The notes under the pieces: model-generated
The model's input: the letters and a program-made list of their open reading frames with translations, nothing else
Database searches by the model: none
Told to the model about the DNA's origin: nothing
Part shown: positions 24,000 to 34,765 of the stretch, in pieces
Layout: each line of letters starts with the position of its first letter
Position numbering within the stretch: position 1 is the stretch's first letter
Made by a program: the position numbers and the translations under genes
NCBI GenBank assembly: GCA_963920665.1
Contig: OY987266.1
Coordinates: forward strand, 25,222,248-25,286,247
Reading direction: 5' to 3'
DNA from: Straminergon stramineum
Taxonomy: Eukaryota > Streptophyta > Bryopsida > Hypnales > Calliergonaceae
DNA length: 64,000 nucleotides

Positions 24000-24859
24000 G
24001 GATTGTGCTATTAGTCAATTTCCATTCTTCTAAAATTGTTAATTACTACAAGAAAATACCTTTAAACCTTGTTGAAAAGTTTCAACACTTCGTTCTATGA
24101 CTACATTATCGTGTTGTTTTTACTCGCAAAGTTAAATACATAGAGCAAAGACATCTAAATATCCCATAATGCTTAGGAGGTTCAACATGCGCTATTACAA
24201 GTGCACATGTGTAGGGTGAGTAAACAACCTAAAGGTTTGTGTGAGATGATGACAACAAGCCATTGTGGGTTTGTGGTAGACATTTCACTATAATCTTAAG
24301 GTTTTTTACTTTACATAATTTTCAATTATTAAATTTATTTTTCTTCATAATTGTAAGTACTACCAAATGTTGACATCTTGAAATGAAATTGTAATAATTG
24401 GCCCAAAAAAACAGGGGAAAGAAAAAAAATATGTAAAGGAAAAAAATGGGTAAAGAAAAAAAAATGGTAAAGAAAAAAATAATGGAAAAAGAAAAAATTT
24501 GGAGTAAAGGAAAACCGGCAAGAAAGTATAATGAAAAAAAGTCGGAAGCAAATGCAAAAATGAAGGGGAAAACAATGGAATTAAAAAGACTATGAAGAAG
24601 TTAAAAAAATGGGCAAACACTAGGGAAGAAGGGGAGAAAAAAATGACATATTCATATATGCCTTACTGAAATTGGCATTAGGGTGGTATATTTCAATCAT
24701 TTATATGAACTAATTGCAAAATAATTGACCAATGAGAAATGCTTTTCTATTTCATGAATGCATTAATATTTTCAATTCCATACATTCCAAATCATTTCAA
24801 TCATAATATATGTGAATGAATACCATACGAGTGAAGTATACAAATAAATGAGTTCATGC
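24000..24859. other. Transposon left subterminal region, non-coding
   Basis: It lies between the left terminus and the end of the transposase gene. A purine-rich low-complexity tract (GGAAAAA-type) covers about 24405-24640; its open frame on the minus strand is a composition artefact. It should contain the transposase 3' untranslated region. Confidence 0.5.
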
Positions 24860-27800
24860 CTACTCTAAAACTGTGATAATTCCTGCTCGAACTAGAAGAA
24901 GCTTCAACTCGTTGAAACTATAACTTGGTGCATGAATGAATTTGTCATCATGGATGTCCATTTTGCAAAAGTAGCGGTACAAGTAGTATAGGTGCTTGCA
25001 ATTCACGTACTGATGACGACCTCCAATAGCCGAAACACACATGTTCACGAAGTCCGGGCATGTACACGTGGGAAACATACCCACTGTAACTCGATACACA
25101 TTTTTGTTGTGGTCTCCCCCTGTCTCCAATGACACAATTGCACCTAGGCCTGGAAAAGGAAGCAATGTTACTCCAAGGATTTGTCCTTTAATGTTACTAG
25201 CACTCTCCCACTTGTTTCGATGTTCTGTAGATGGTGCACTTGCAATTCTCCGTATGGTTCGATTGTTCCTAACCGTTGGGTATGTATCTGGATTTGAAGG
25301 TGGTTGTTGGTCATATACAACGCTCTTGAAAATCTTTGACATATTGAAGAGGCGACGTGGCGACAATGTAGGTCGCTCTTGGAGACAAAAGCCCGCATGT
25401 TGTAGCAGCAAGGTCTCCTCTCGGCTAAGATTGGTTCCGATCAGAATTGGCCAAACCTCTGGTACCTCTGGCCAATCAATGACCCACTTTCGCTTGGTAC
25501 CTTTCACACATCTTTCAATATCATCCCAACAAAACCAAAAGTCCACCACCACCTCTCGTTTACTCCCGTAATCTTCTTTTCTCCCACGATAGGTGGGAGA
25601 TGGGGATCCCTTCTGTCCCCTTGCAATTTTGGCGGTGCACTTGATGTTTGACCCACGTTGTTGAGCTTGACATTTTTCATTTGATTTGTGGTTGATCCTC
25701 GCTATGTGCCACTTTGATGGGTCGCAGTCACTTTCAAATGCAACTGTGACATGTTGGGAAGGGTTCGCCTCAGACTGTTTTCCTTTGCCATGCATAGACT
25801 CAATAGAAGTTGTTGTGGATCGTGTTCGAATACGAGGTTGAGAAAAATTAACTTTGTCTGGTCGGTGTGAGTCTCCAGCATCACCAATGGGTACATCCAA
25901 CTTCCTCTTTGTACTTCCAAAAATTTCTTCTCCTTCCAAATGTGGTATTCGAGTTCCAACCCCCTCAGCTCCAGGCAATGTATTTAGGGCCTCAGCCATT
26001 TTCTTGGGGTCTCCACTTCGCCTTGCAGCTCTCAACTTCAACTCTCCTTTCGACGGACTAGATCTAGATATGTGGCCTCTCAGATATGCACAGTAGTTTG
26101 TCATTTGCATCCAAGCACGAATACTGTCGTCACATGTGGCATCAAACAAATTGTTCCCTCGATTTCCCGACATTTGAAGCCACTTATTATGGATAGTTTC
26201 TGACAAATTGCATGAAGGCATGTCTGCCATCTCTTCCAAACTCAAATCCTTCAAACCAAGTAATGATAATTAATATATGAATTACATACCTCACAACCAA
26301 TTACATTTCAATTACATACCTCATAGCCAATTATATTTATAAACTACAATGATTGAATGTTAATGTATTGTACATCACATAGAAGATAATCGAATCAAAA
26401 TCAATATAAAAACATACCATTAGTCTAGAAAGGAGCAGTGCAAGAATTATTGAATTTGATGCTAATTTAAAATACGCATTCTATAGAGCTTTGGCCTCAA
26501 TTTTCATTTCTTCCTGGTAGCAACTGAAAATGGGGGTACCGGGAGGTACCACTAAATCATTAGTCGGATCCGACTAATGTTTTGGTGGTACCTCCCGGTA
26601 CCCCCATTTTCAGTACCGAAGAATAACTCATGGAAAATCTATATGAAAGTGTACAAAATATTAGGATTTGTATATAAAATTAATAAATAATATCTATATA
26701 CATACAACCATGTAGATGTACATAACTCTTTTTATAGAATCTAGGTCTTCCATACAAATGCAACTTCTAAAATAAAAATGAGATATTCACTTACCATTTG
26801 CATAAAGCCTCCCCATTGCCGATAGCGGAAATGCCAAAATGCTAGCCAATGATCCAAGTGATGAAGTGCTTCTTCATTAGCAGCTCCAGATGACAACCAC
26901 CATGACCGAATTGCTAGATAACGTGTCTCTGCCTCCTCCATAGTCTTGGAATCTTTGTATTGCTTGCACAGTGTACTATGTTGTTGTTGGAATTCTTCTT
27001 TGATGTACTTCTGCGTGTGCTTCTGAAGAGAAGTAGTCCAATGCAGCAAACAAGTCTTTTCTCTGTTTTCCATTTGGTCATTGGCAGAACCACTGCCGTA
27101 AACAATACGAACAGCATTCCAATTGGCCATAGCGCTATCTGCCATGAAGCCCTTGAAGTTTGGATGATCTACTCCATGTCGAGCCATCACAGTGTTCAAG
27201 CACCTCCAGAATTGAATTTGGATCTCCGTGTCTTCCGATTGCATATCGCATGTTGAAATGGTCATTACCTTCTTATACTGAGGATCATACACGTGGCAAG
27301 CCATCGTGGTCCAGTCCTTCACGCACTTCACGTGGTCGAACATCATCCATGCATTTTGCAAGTCACTTCCAGGTTGCATGCGTTTAACCAAGTCCACTCC
27401 ACTTCCAGGACCTTCAGTGAGCATCTTGAAAATGTACACCTTCTCTTTGCCTTGTCCAGGGAAAACGCTGTCGTGTATGAATTCAAACATAGACTCCTTC
27501 TTCATGGTCATGATGTTGTCGATGACACCTCCACGGTTATGTGAACGGAAAGAAGAGATTACATTCCGTATATTTGGACTACTCAAATATTGGAAGCGAT
27601 CCATAACCTCCTCCAACTTGTCCCCTTTCAACATCACCTTCTCTCCTTCTCCGTTGTGGAATAGGTAGTTAGCTAGAAAATCTTTACTCGCAGAGAGAGC
27701 AATAGCAGAGTTTGTAGCTCTTGGTGTTTTAGCCACTTGCTCCGCAATGAGTCCAGAGATTTCTTCCGCAGAATCTCTATACATGCCTTTAGCAACAGGG

Positions 27801-28954
27801 TGACTATGATGTCCAAAGTGAATTGCAACCCTACTCATTCTTGGATTGTTACTATAAGAGTAGTACATCCTAGCATCACATATACTAAGACATGAAGGAG
27901 TCTTCTTACAGACCTTGCAAGCTAAAGTAGAATCTTTGGGAGAACTATCCCCTACTGCAAAAGGAAAGCATGTATAACCAATCCACTCTGTTTCATTGCG
28001 TTTGGAAGCCCTCTTCAAAAAATCACACTCTGGGTTTTCACAAGCAAGATGGCCAGCACAGTACGACTTACGGAACTTCAAGTTGTTAGAATTATGAATG
28101 TTTGTTGTCACCAACTTGCACCATGGGTGTCCGTCGTATCGCTTATCCATTCCTTCCAAATTCCTAGCTGCCGATGATGATGATGATGATCGACATGGAG
28201 GCAACTCAAATATCACATCTCCGTTGAAAACTGGTGGAAGATACTTCACTTGATAGTGCTTCATGGCATTTAGATCCATTGTTGACAATTCGTTCCTAGA
28301 GCGATGCATACTAGCTAGTCTCTTCAAACACTCTATTATACTCTCTCCATTGATTGGATATGTAGGCAATGGAGGTCGAGAAGATAGAGATTGCGTAGGA
28401 CTATTCAATGGAGTGCTAGACACTGAATTCACAAAAGCCTTTTCATCCAACTTAGTTTCTGTAGAATATTGTTGCTTCTGAAGTGTCAATTGAAGGGGCT
28501 CTCCTTCCGATTCGCTAGACAACTCTATGATAGGATCTAATTTCTCAATCTTTACTGCTTGCTGAATTTCATGTTGAGAAAGGACTGGGAAAACCTCACG
28601 AGGTGGACTAGGGGAAACTGTGTGTGTGATGTACGGCATATCAACTGTTGAAGCATCTGACTGTTGACTTAGAATCTCTGTTGACACAGCTAGCATAGAT
28701 AAAGGAAGTCCATAAGCTCTATAGTTTCCGGAAGATAGGTACCAGCAATGTCCCTCTTCTTCCACAGACTTCACAACAGGAATAGATTGTTGCAAGTCAC
28801 CTGATTCTGACTTCCTCTCTTCTTCGACATAGATAGAAGATTCTACAAATTTGAAACGGACGTGAAGTAGGTGACTCAATATTCTAGCCCGTCCTTCGTC
28901 ACCTATCGGAAATACAAGCGGGACCTCGTGACCATCTACTCGAATGCAAGCCAT
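24860..28954 (-). CDS. Mutator-like transposase with zinc finger and SWIM domain
   Basis: Predicted to cut and integrate the surrounding 15.8-kb element. Two exons are read on the minus strand: 28954-26795 (720 codons) and 26248-24860. The 546-bp intron is in phase 0, with donor ATG/GTAAGT and acceptor TTTGAAG/GAT, giving about 1182 residues. Residues 299-386 hold Cys and His pairs (CENPEC, CKVCKK, HHSH) like the WRKY-GCM1 type zinc fingers of MULE transposases. The core has candidate acidic residues D570 (ISTCD) or D540, D606 (FMADSA) and E694/E695 (ANEEAL), with CLLH (635-638) between the second and third, as in MULE transposases. A SWIM finger ends the protein (CTC at about 1115, CKH at about 1137). 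Residues 142-152 (IIELSSESEGE) form a SUMO-interaction-like motif. The frame is fully open, so it could be functional. The start is the first ATG. The intron holds one of the element's palindromes. Confidence 0.82.
26523..26614. repeat. Palindrome 1 of 5, inside the transposase intron
   Basis: Near-perfect 92-bp inverted repeat. The arms start ACTGAAAATGGGGGTACC and end with the complement, and the centre is ATTAGTCGGATCCGACTAAT. It would fold as one long hairpin in RNA. It shares its arm motif (GGGGTAC, GGTACC) and core with the other four copies. Confidence 0.9.
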
Positions 28955-29818
28955 CTTGACCTTGAGAATACCCGAAGAATCAAGTAAGGAGACAAAGGAG
29001 ACTCAAGAATGGAAGGTTGTACTGAGTATGTGTTGAAGACAAATTGAACTCGTTGAAGTACTACATCGTTTTGGTTCTTCTACACTGAAAATCATAGAAA
29101 TATAGTATCATGCAACTTGAGAGTTTTCCCTTCACCATACAAAAAGGTAATGAATGCAAGCCTCCACCCTCGCCTCCACCCCTAGCTTTAATGATGGCCT
29201 ACTTCTAGATTATATGTGAATGCTCATGGCGGCAATGTCAGTAATTATATCATTCATGCATATTTAACTTATTCCACACAAACACCAATTATGAAAGTAT
29301 CTTTCACTTTGGTGAGGCAATAAAGCAAAGGTGACAGTGAAATCAATATCTACATGCTAGACCCAGACTAGCATAAGTGTAGGCGGCTCTTTTATAACGT
29401 CGTCACCTTTTGCAGTCATCAATTTCTAATTGCGGCGTACCTGCGTAGCGTAGTGGGCAATGTCAGTGATAAATCATAAATATTGACGTCACTTGAAACA
29501 CATTAACAACTATTTCAATCATCAAATGCTAGTAGCAACGTGTGTTGCCACCCTCATCTGTGATGTCACTTTGGAGGCCACATGACTAGTTCATTTGGTC
29601 ATATAAGTAGAGGACCCTCTGTTCTATAGAAGTCTTTTCAATGTTCTCTCTAGACCTTCTCATTTGCATTTGAAAGCGCTACGTTAGATGTATTGTCCCA
29701 TACCTTCATGCTAGTAGAGAATTGTAGCAATCCATTTGGTATTCAGTAGCATACAAAGAAACGCAAGAAGAGTAGTTCTCAATACTTTTCATCTTGTAAG
29801 GAACTTAGGAGAGCGAGG
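28955..29818. promoter_or_regulatory. Divergent promoter region of the transposon
   Basis: This 864-bp interval separates the start codons of the transposase (minus) and the cargo locus (plus). It contains a plus-strand TATA element (29601-29610). No hairpin copy lies in it. Shared control of both genes is inference. Confidence 0.5.
29601..29610 (+). promoter_or_regulatory. Putative TATA box of the cargo locus
   Basis: ATATAAGTAG lies about 210 bp upstream of the ATG at 29819, in the plus orientation and within the divergent intergenic region. Confidence 0.4.
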
Positions 29819-32800
29819 ATGAATCGAGGGAAGAAAGTTGCTTCTAAGAGAGGTCTGTCAACAATGGGCGAGCTCTGGAAATCCCTTCGCTACTCAGGCG
29901 CTTGTAGTGGAGGCGAGGAAGATGTTGCAGAACATTCCATGAATGCTATAATGGAAGCGTCAAAAGATGAAACCAGCGGAAGAGCTCAAGAGGCCGAGGA
30001 AACCTTGGACACTGTAAGCATCTATACATGAATACTTTCTTGGGAGAACCATTCTCCATTCTTCCTAGCATTGATAGATGCAATATGATGCTTTCTGTTT
30101 TGTTTTTATTTTAGTGCATTTTTTATCATACCTTACGTCTATTTTCAAGTACTGTAGTGTAGTGTCCTATCACTAGTCATAGGATGTTGTAATAGGATAG
30201 GATGATGAACTTCCAATTGAAGGAGAGTGTTTGTTTTCTAAAATTCTTAGTTCCAAAGCAAGGAAAGAAAATTGTTCTTGAACAATCTTCCTCTATGCAC
30301 TGGACCCAAACAATTAGACAATGAAATAAAAATCTCCTGCTCAATTTTGGGAGGAAGTTACACAAAGTATCTTCCATTGTTCTAGCAGATAAAAACGCTA
30401 AGAGGTGGTTCCATAAGGCTTTATGACAAATCTGGACACCTAATATGGGTGCCTTCAATTAGTCTTCCCATTGTTCTCTTTGTTTACCTAATTGCTGATT
30501 CTACTGGATTGTCTAAGCACTCTAGCTATGGTAGTCTACTCTAAATCCACTCGTCTTCTAAAGATTGTCCCTAGCCAGGTTCTAAAATGGACATTAACAA
30601 GTTGTAAAATGCATATGTGTAAAGCATTGAATATTTTGTCAATATGTCAGAGCAGTTTAAAATTTGTCAAACGTTCCTTTATACTTTACTAGTGGATGGA
30701 ATAAGAGCCAAGGTGGGTCCATTTCCGAAATGTTTACCTATGTTCAAAAAAACTTTTCTCCCCTAACTTTGAGTGCTAATATTTTTCAATCTGTATAGTG
30801 AAACTTGATAAAAATTTTACCACATGATCTCATACAAGTATAGTACAAGATCCTACGGTTGGATTTGTGAAATTTGAATTTTTTTCTTTCTTAGAAGAAC
30901 ACAACAAAAATGACAATTTTGAGTGATTTTTGTCAAAAAATAGGCCTTGATCCCTCAAGAGTTTAGTTTAGTAAAGCTCACATTTTGGAACCATGTCTAT
31001 TACTTTCTACATGCTGCAGCTCTTGTTTATGGTGAAGCCATATCTTTTTTCAGACTACACATGTGTGGGTTTTGTAAGGCGTACGATCAAGAAATAGATA
31101 CCTATGGCAGAATTCTTTAAAAATTCATAAGTAATTCAAAAATGCTCCGAAAAATATGAAACCACTTGGGTTAGATTCCGCATCAATTTTTCTTTGAGTG
31201 AAAAATAAGGTAAAATATGTTCGTGAACTGGAGAACCATCGAAAAGGCCGACCAGCCCTTAAACGCACAGTTTAGGAGCAGACTACCTTAGTCAGTCAGT
31301 CTGGCTGTTTGTTTGTGGTTCTCTGACCATTTCAGAGCCAGACAGGCCGGCAGGCTTCTTCAGAATAGTATCAATCTGTACAAACTTGAGTTAACCTCAT
31401 CATCAGGTCATGCCATGGTTGCATTCTTCATCTTAGCTGAACCATTCTAATATCAATAATTTCGTTAAAATTGACAAAATTCCACCACTTTGGCAGAGAC
31501 CCTATCAGACCACTTCTGTTGAAACTCATGCTTTTTGTAGAAGTACCTTACAAGACTCTTCATTCACTTTCAATTGGGCAAGGTGCAAAGTTTTCCTTCT
31601 TCTTCTGAGTACTAAGTTACAGGATGTGGACCTAATTACCATGCTTGCTTGCTATGAGTGTGCAGAAAACAATAAGAAACAGATTATCATTGCATTGTTC
31701 ATGCTGTGGTTGTCAGAACCCTTCCCCATTGAATGGAAATTTTCCATGTGCGTCATAATGAAAATAATCTAAATCTAACCACCTCACTATGTGCATTCAA
31801 AACTAAAGTTGAAAATGGAATGCTTTCTAATCGACTGAGCTTTCCGATTGGACTAAGCTTCTAATCCAATCCTTTTGCCGAGTTTTCATGCCGTCCTGGG
31901 CGCCGAGAATTCATCCTCTTTCTGCCGAGTTCTCATGTGTTCTGGATGTCAAGAATTCGTGGAGATTCTGCCGAGCTGTTACGCCGTCCAGGCGCCGATA
32001 ATTTGTCTGTTGACCTAAAACTGGTTGCAGCTTTTTGGAAACTCTAGGTTCATGAGATCCGAAGATCTTGGGAATGTCTGGACGCGTGGATAGGTTCTAC
32101 CACACTCCCACTGAGCACCAAATTTCTGTCCGCAGCAGCAATTTCTCTGATCGCCTCTTGTCCTCCGCCTTGCGGCTTGCTTATCGCGGCTTGCTTACTG
32201 CGGCTTGCTTAGGTGCTTCAAGATCTGATTTTGTTTATTTGAGATTGAACGCAGTTGGTTGAGTTTGTTCCGCGTGAAGAGCTGTTGGTGAAGATGAGGA
32301 GCACACGGAGCAGAAGACCTGTCGATTCAACAACTGCAGGTGCCCAGGAGACCACGAAGCAACCTCAAGCAACAATGGGAATAGAGGGAACGAAGGTCAG
32401 CTTCTTCATCTTCTGAGATTCCGTTGCTTCCATTCACCATTTTAGTCGAGCTAGACTGATCGAAATCTCTTGTCAAAGGTAATTGCATCGATTCATGAGG
32501 AGATCGTAGTCGATAGTAGAAATTCAATCGATCACCTCCAGACCGTGACTCACAAACACTGATTTCGACGACACCGATTGTACTTGACTTAATCTCGGTG
32601 TAGCAGTTTGACTTCAAGCATTCCTATTTGTAGATTTGAGCACTAAGATACTCGTCGACAATCATTTTTTCAATCCTGCGTACTGTTTGTGAAGATGTGG
32701 GCGCGTTTTGGTAACCGACAGCTAATTTGATTACAGTAACGTCTCTAGGGACGGAAATTTGGGGTACTTCGAGGTACCTCAAGATCATCAGTCGGACCCG

Positions 32801-34536
32801 ATTGATAATCCTGGGGTACCTCGAAGTACCCCAAATTTCCGTCCCTCAGTACAACTTCAAATGATTCTTTCAGTTTTCCTATGTTCCCACCTTTTCCAGT
32901 GAATATGTGAGGTGGCCGATGGGCTGTAAAGTCAGTAGCTGCTAATTGGTAGCCACGCCCATTTTTAAAAAAATTATCCGGTTGAATAGTAAGAGGACGG
33001 AAAAATGGGGTACTGCCTGGCATCGTTGGATTATCAGTCGGACCCGACTAATGGTTCGAAGGTGCTTGGAGGTACCCCATTTTTCCGTCCTCTAAATGTG
33101 TCGACTTCTTTAGAAATGCGTTGATTACATTCTAAATGTCTTCATTTTGTTTTGGAAGGTGATCAGAGTCGTTCAATTCATTTTGAAATGCGTCAATTTC
33201 GTTTAGAAAGTGTGAGCAGAGTCCTTGACAGGCTGATCAACCATTCAACCATATGCCAACAAAGAAAAGTGGGCACCTTATCGGTCTCTCCAATTTGGGG
33301 GGCAAATAGGATCTATAGATTCTAATATGTATCCTGTCTAATACTAGACATGTTCGAGGGATGGAAAAATGGGGTACTGTAAGGTGCCCTCAGATCTTCA
33401 GTCGGGTCCGACTGAGGATCTAGGGATACCTCGTGGTACCCCCCTTTTCCGTCCCAATTCGTATCCTACTTGACCCACGTTGATGTAATTGGTTGCACCA
33501 GTCTTTGGACTCTCTTTCTTGGTGTCTTAGGATCAAAGATTCTGATGTCATTTGGCTTGGCATGATGACTTTGCTTGCCTTGAATTTCTTGAACTACATA
33601 TCAAGTTTCTAATGCTTGCTTGTTTGGAAATTTTTGCCTCTTTGATATTTAGAGCTTGTTGAATGTTGAATGACATTGATTTTAATATTATATATTGTGA
33701 GACCAAATAATTTGAGAGGATAACCATGATTTACCTTGATGAAACTAATTCATTTGAAGGATAATGGAAATTTTATAGAGTTCAATTTGGTGAATTGTAT
33801 AACAATTTGTTAAGGACACTTCTAATCTTTTGAGCTAAAGAATATATTTTTGGCTTCATCAAGTGTACATGAATTTTTTACTATTAATATATCTAATGAT
33901 GATTACGTGAATTTCAATTAAAATCAACTTAGATATAAATGATATCTTGGAAAAATGTAAATAATTGCTTGAATTGTTTTTATGAATTAGAGTTTCTATT
34001 AGTGTATGATTATTTTACTATGCCTCTTAAGCATTTTGGAACTAATATTTTGGAAATTGTATTTCCAGGATCTTTCGGTTGTTGGTCATATTGGCGAGGG
34101 ATCTTCACCAACGATGCCTAACAAGGGTGATCCAATCCTGGGCACAGTAATCACTCCAATACTGATACCACCAGTTCATCAAAGCGTTCACGTTATGCCA
34201 GACTCAAATGTTGGTGTAGGAAATGAGACTCATTTGGTAAGCTCCAATGACGTATTGGATGCTCGTGACCGTGCAAGTGACTATGTGAAACAACAAAATC
34301 ATAGTCACTTAAGTGTTTTGAAGAACCTCAAGCGAAAGCAACCCGACTTCTCACCAAAGAGCTTTAGCATAGAGTACAACTCTAATATTCGTTCTTCAGT
34401 GTCTGAGTGTGGTAATCAAGTTGAGGATTTTTGCGATTGTGCTTGTAGTTCTGGTGTGCCAAAGCATGAGGTGGTCATAATTCATCTCAGCTCTGACTCA
34501 GATTGTAGTGTAGACATTGATTCCATAGGGAATTGA
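29819..34536 (+). CDS. Transposon cargo: 5' exons, acidic SIM-bearing protein (220 aa if unspliced into the ParB gene)
   Basis: No family recognised. Exon 29819-30013 (65 codons, MNRGKKVASKRG...EETLDT) ends at a good donor (GTAAGC). In phase 0 it joins an exon opening at 34069 after TTTCCAG (DLSVVGHIGEG...), which stays open to a TGA at 34534-34536. Alternatively the second exon stops at 34236 (NETHL, donor GTAAGC) and splices in phase 0 to 34766, making this the N-terminus of the ParB/methyltransferase-like protein. The retained form ends in VVIIHLSSDSDCSVDID, a textbook-like SUMO-interaction motif (hydrophobic run then acidic/Ser run). The ~4-kb intron holds a truncated MITE, two tandem-repeat arrays and palindromes 2-4. 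The splice model is my inference. Confidence 0.5.
31115..31288. mobile_element. Truncated TA-type MITE, right half
   Basis: It matches the right part of 13581-13882 and 23508-23809, from AAAAATTCATAAGTAATTC through ATATGAAACCACTTGGG to GAGCAGACTACCT, then TA at 31289-31290. The left half is missing. It lies inside the large transposon's long intron. Confidence 0.7.
31876..32015 (+). repeat. Three tandem ~47-bp repeats
   Basis: Units begin TGCCGAG at 31876, 31923 and 31969 and share CATGCCGTCCTGGGCGCC-like and AGAATTC-like parts, most clearly between units 1 and 3. The array lies upstream of a possible alternative first exon (32294) in a locally GC-richer stretch, so it may be part of an internal promoter. 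Confidence 0.6.
32172..32213 (+). repeat. Three tandem 14-bp repeats
   Basis: GCGGCTTGCTTATC, GCGGCTTGCTTACT and GCGGCTTGCTTAGG follow each other without gap, 80-120 bp upstream of the possible alternative first exon at 32294. Confidence 0.7.
32294..32395 (+). CDS. Possible alternative first exon of the cargo locus
   Basis: A 34-codon open segment (MRSTRSRRPVDSTTAGAQE...) ends at a possible donor (AAG/GTCAGC) in phase 0. It could therefore join the exon at 34069 in frame, like the 29819 exon. It is basic and Thr/Ser-rich and lies just downstream of two tandem-repeat arrays. The donor is weak and the frame would close 7 codons later if unspliced. Treat as a candidate only. Confidence 0.25.
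32748..32845. repeat. Palindrome 2 of 5
   Basis: 98-bp inverted repeat beginning GGGACGGAAATTTGGGGTAC and ending with its complement, with core CAGTCGGACCCGATTG. It lies in the cargo locus's long first intron. Confidence 0.9.
32992..33093. repeat. Palindrome 3 of 5
   Basis: 102-bp imperfect inverted repeat with ends AGAGGACGGAAAAATGGGGT and complement, and core ATCAGTCGGACCCGACTAAT. The middle of the arms is diverged (one side GCCTGGCATC, the other GGTGCTTGGAGG). Confidence 0.88.
33358..33455. repeat. Palindrome 4 of 5
   Basis: 98-bp inverted repeat with ends GGGATGGAAAAATGGGGTAC and (complement) CCCTTTTCCGTCCC, and core TCAGTCGGGTCCGACTGA. Same intron as copies 2 and 3. Confidence 0.88.
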
Positions 34537-34765
34537 CTTCATAGATTTGGATGGCTATTACATTTATATAGGTACTTCTTGTATGTAATAGCCGTATGTA
34601 AGGTTGGTGTTTATTCCAAAAGCATTTCAATCCTTCTATCATGGCATCATGTGTCATTCAAAGAAATGAATTTATGATTGCACTTGAGCTTGTATATTTC
34701 ATTTTATGCTCCATGTAGTATATTTATTGTTTGTGACCTAAATTTCAATGTCACACCTTTTGCAG

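Noticed and set aside
24360..24620. 86-codon Phe-rich minus-strand frame
   Set aside because: It is a product of a polypurine tract, not a gene.
25041..25571. 176-codon plus-strand frame opposite the transposase
   Set aside because: It is a shadow of the transposase second exon, which has the SWIM motif and splice support.
26523..26614. Palindromes as transcription terminators
   Set aside because: Rho-independent-like hairpins have no such role for plant RNA polymerase II, and these lie in introns.
32068..32262. 64-codon plus-strand frame in the cargo intron
   Set aside because: It overlaps tandem repeats and has no motif. The short exon at 32294 is a better candidate.
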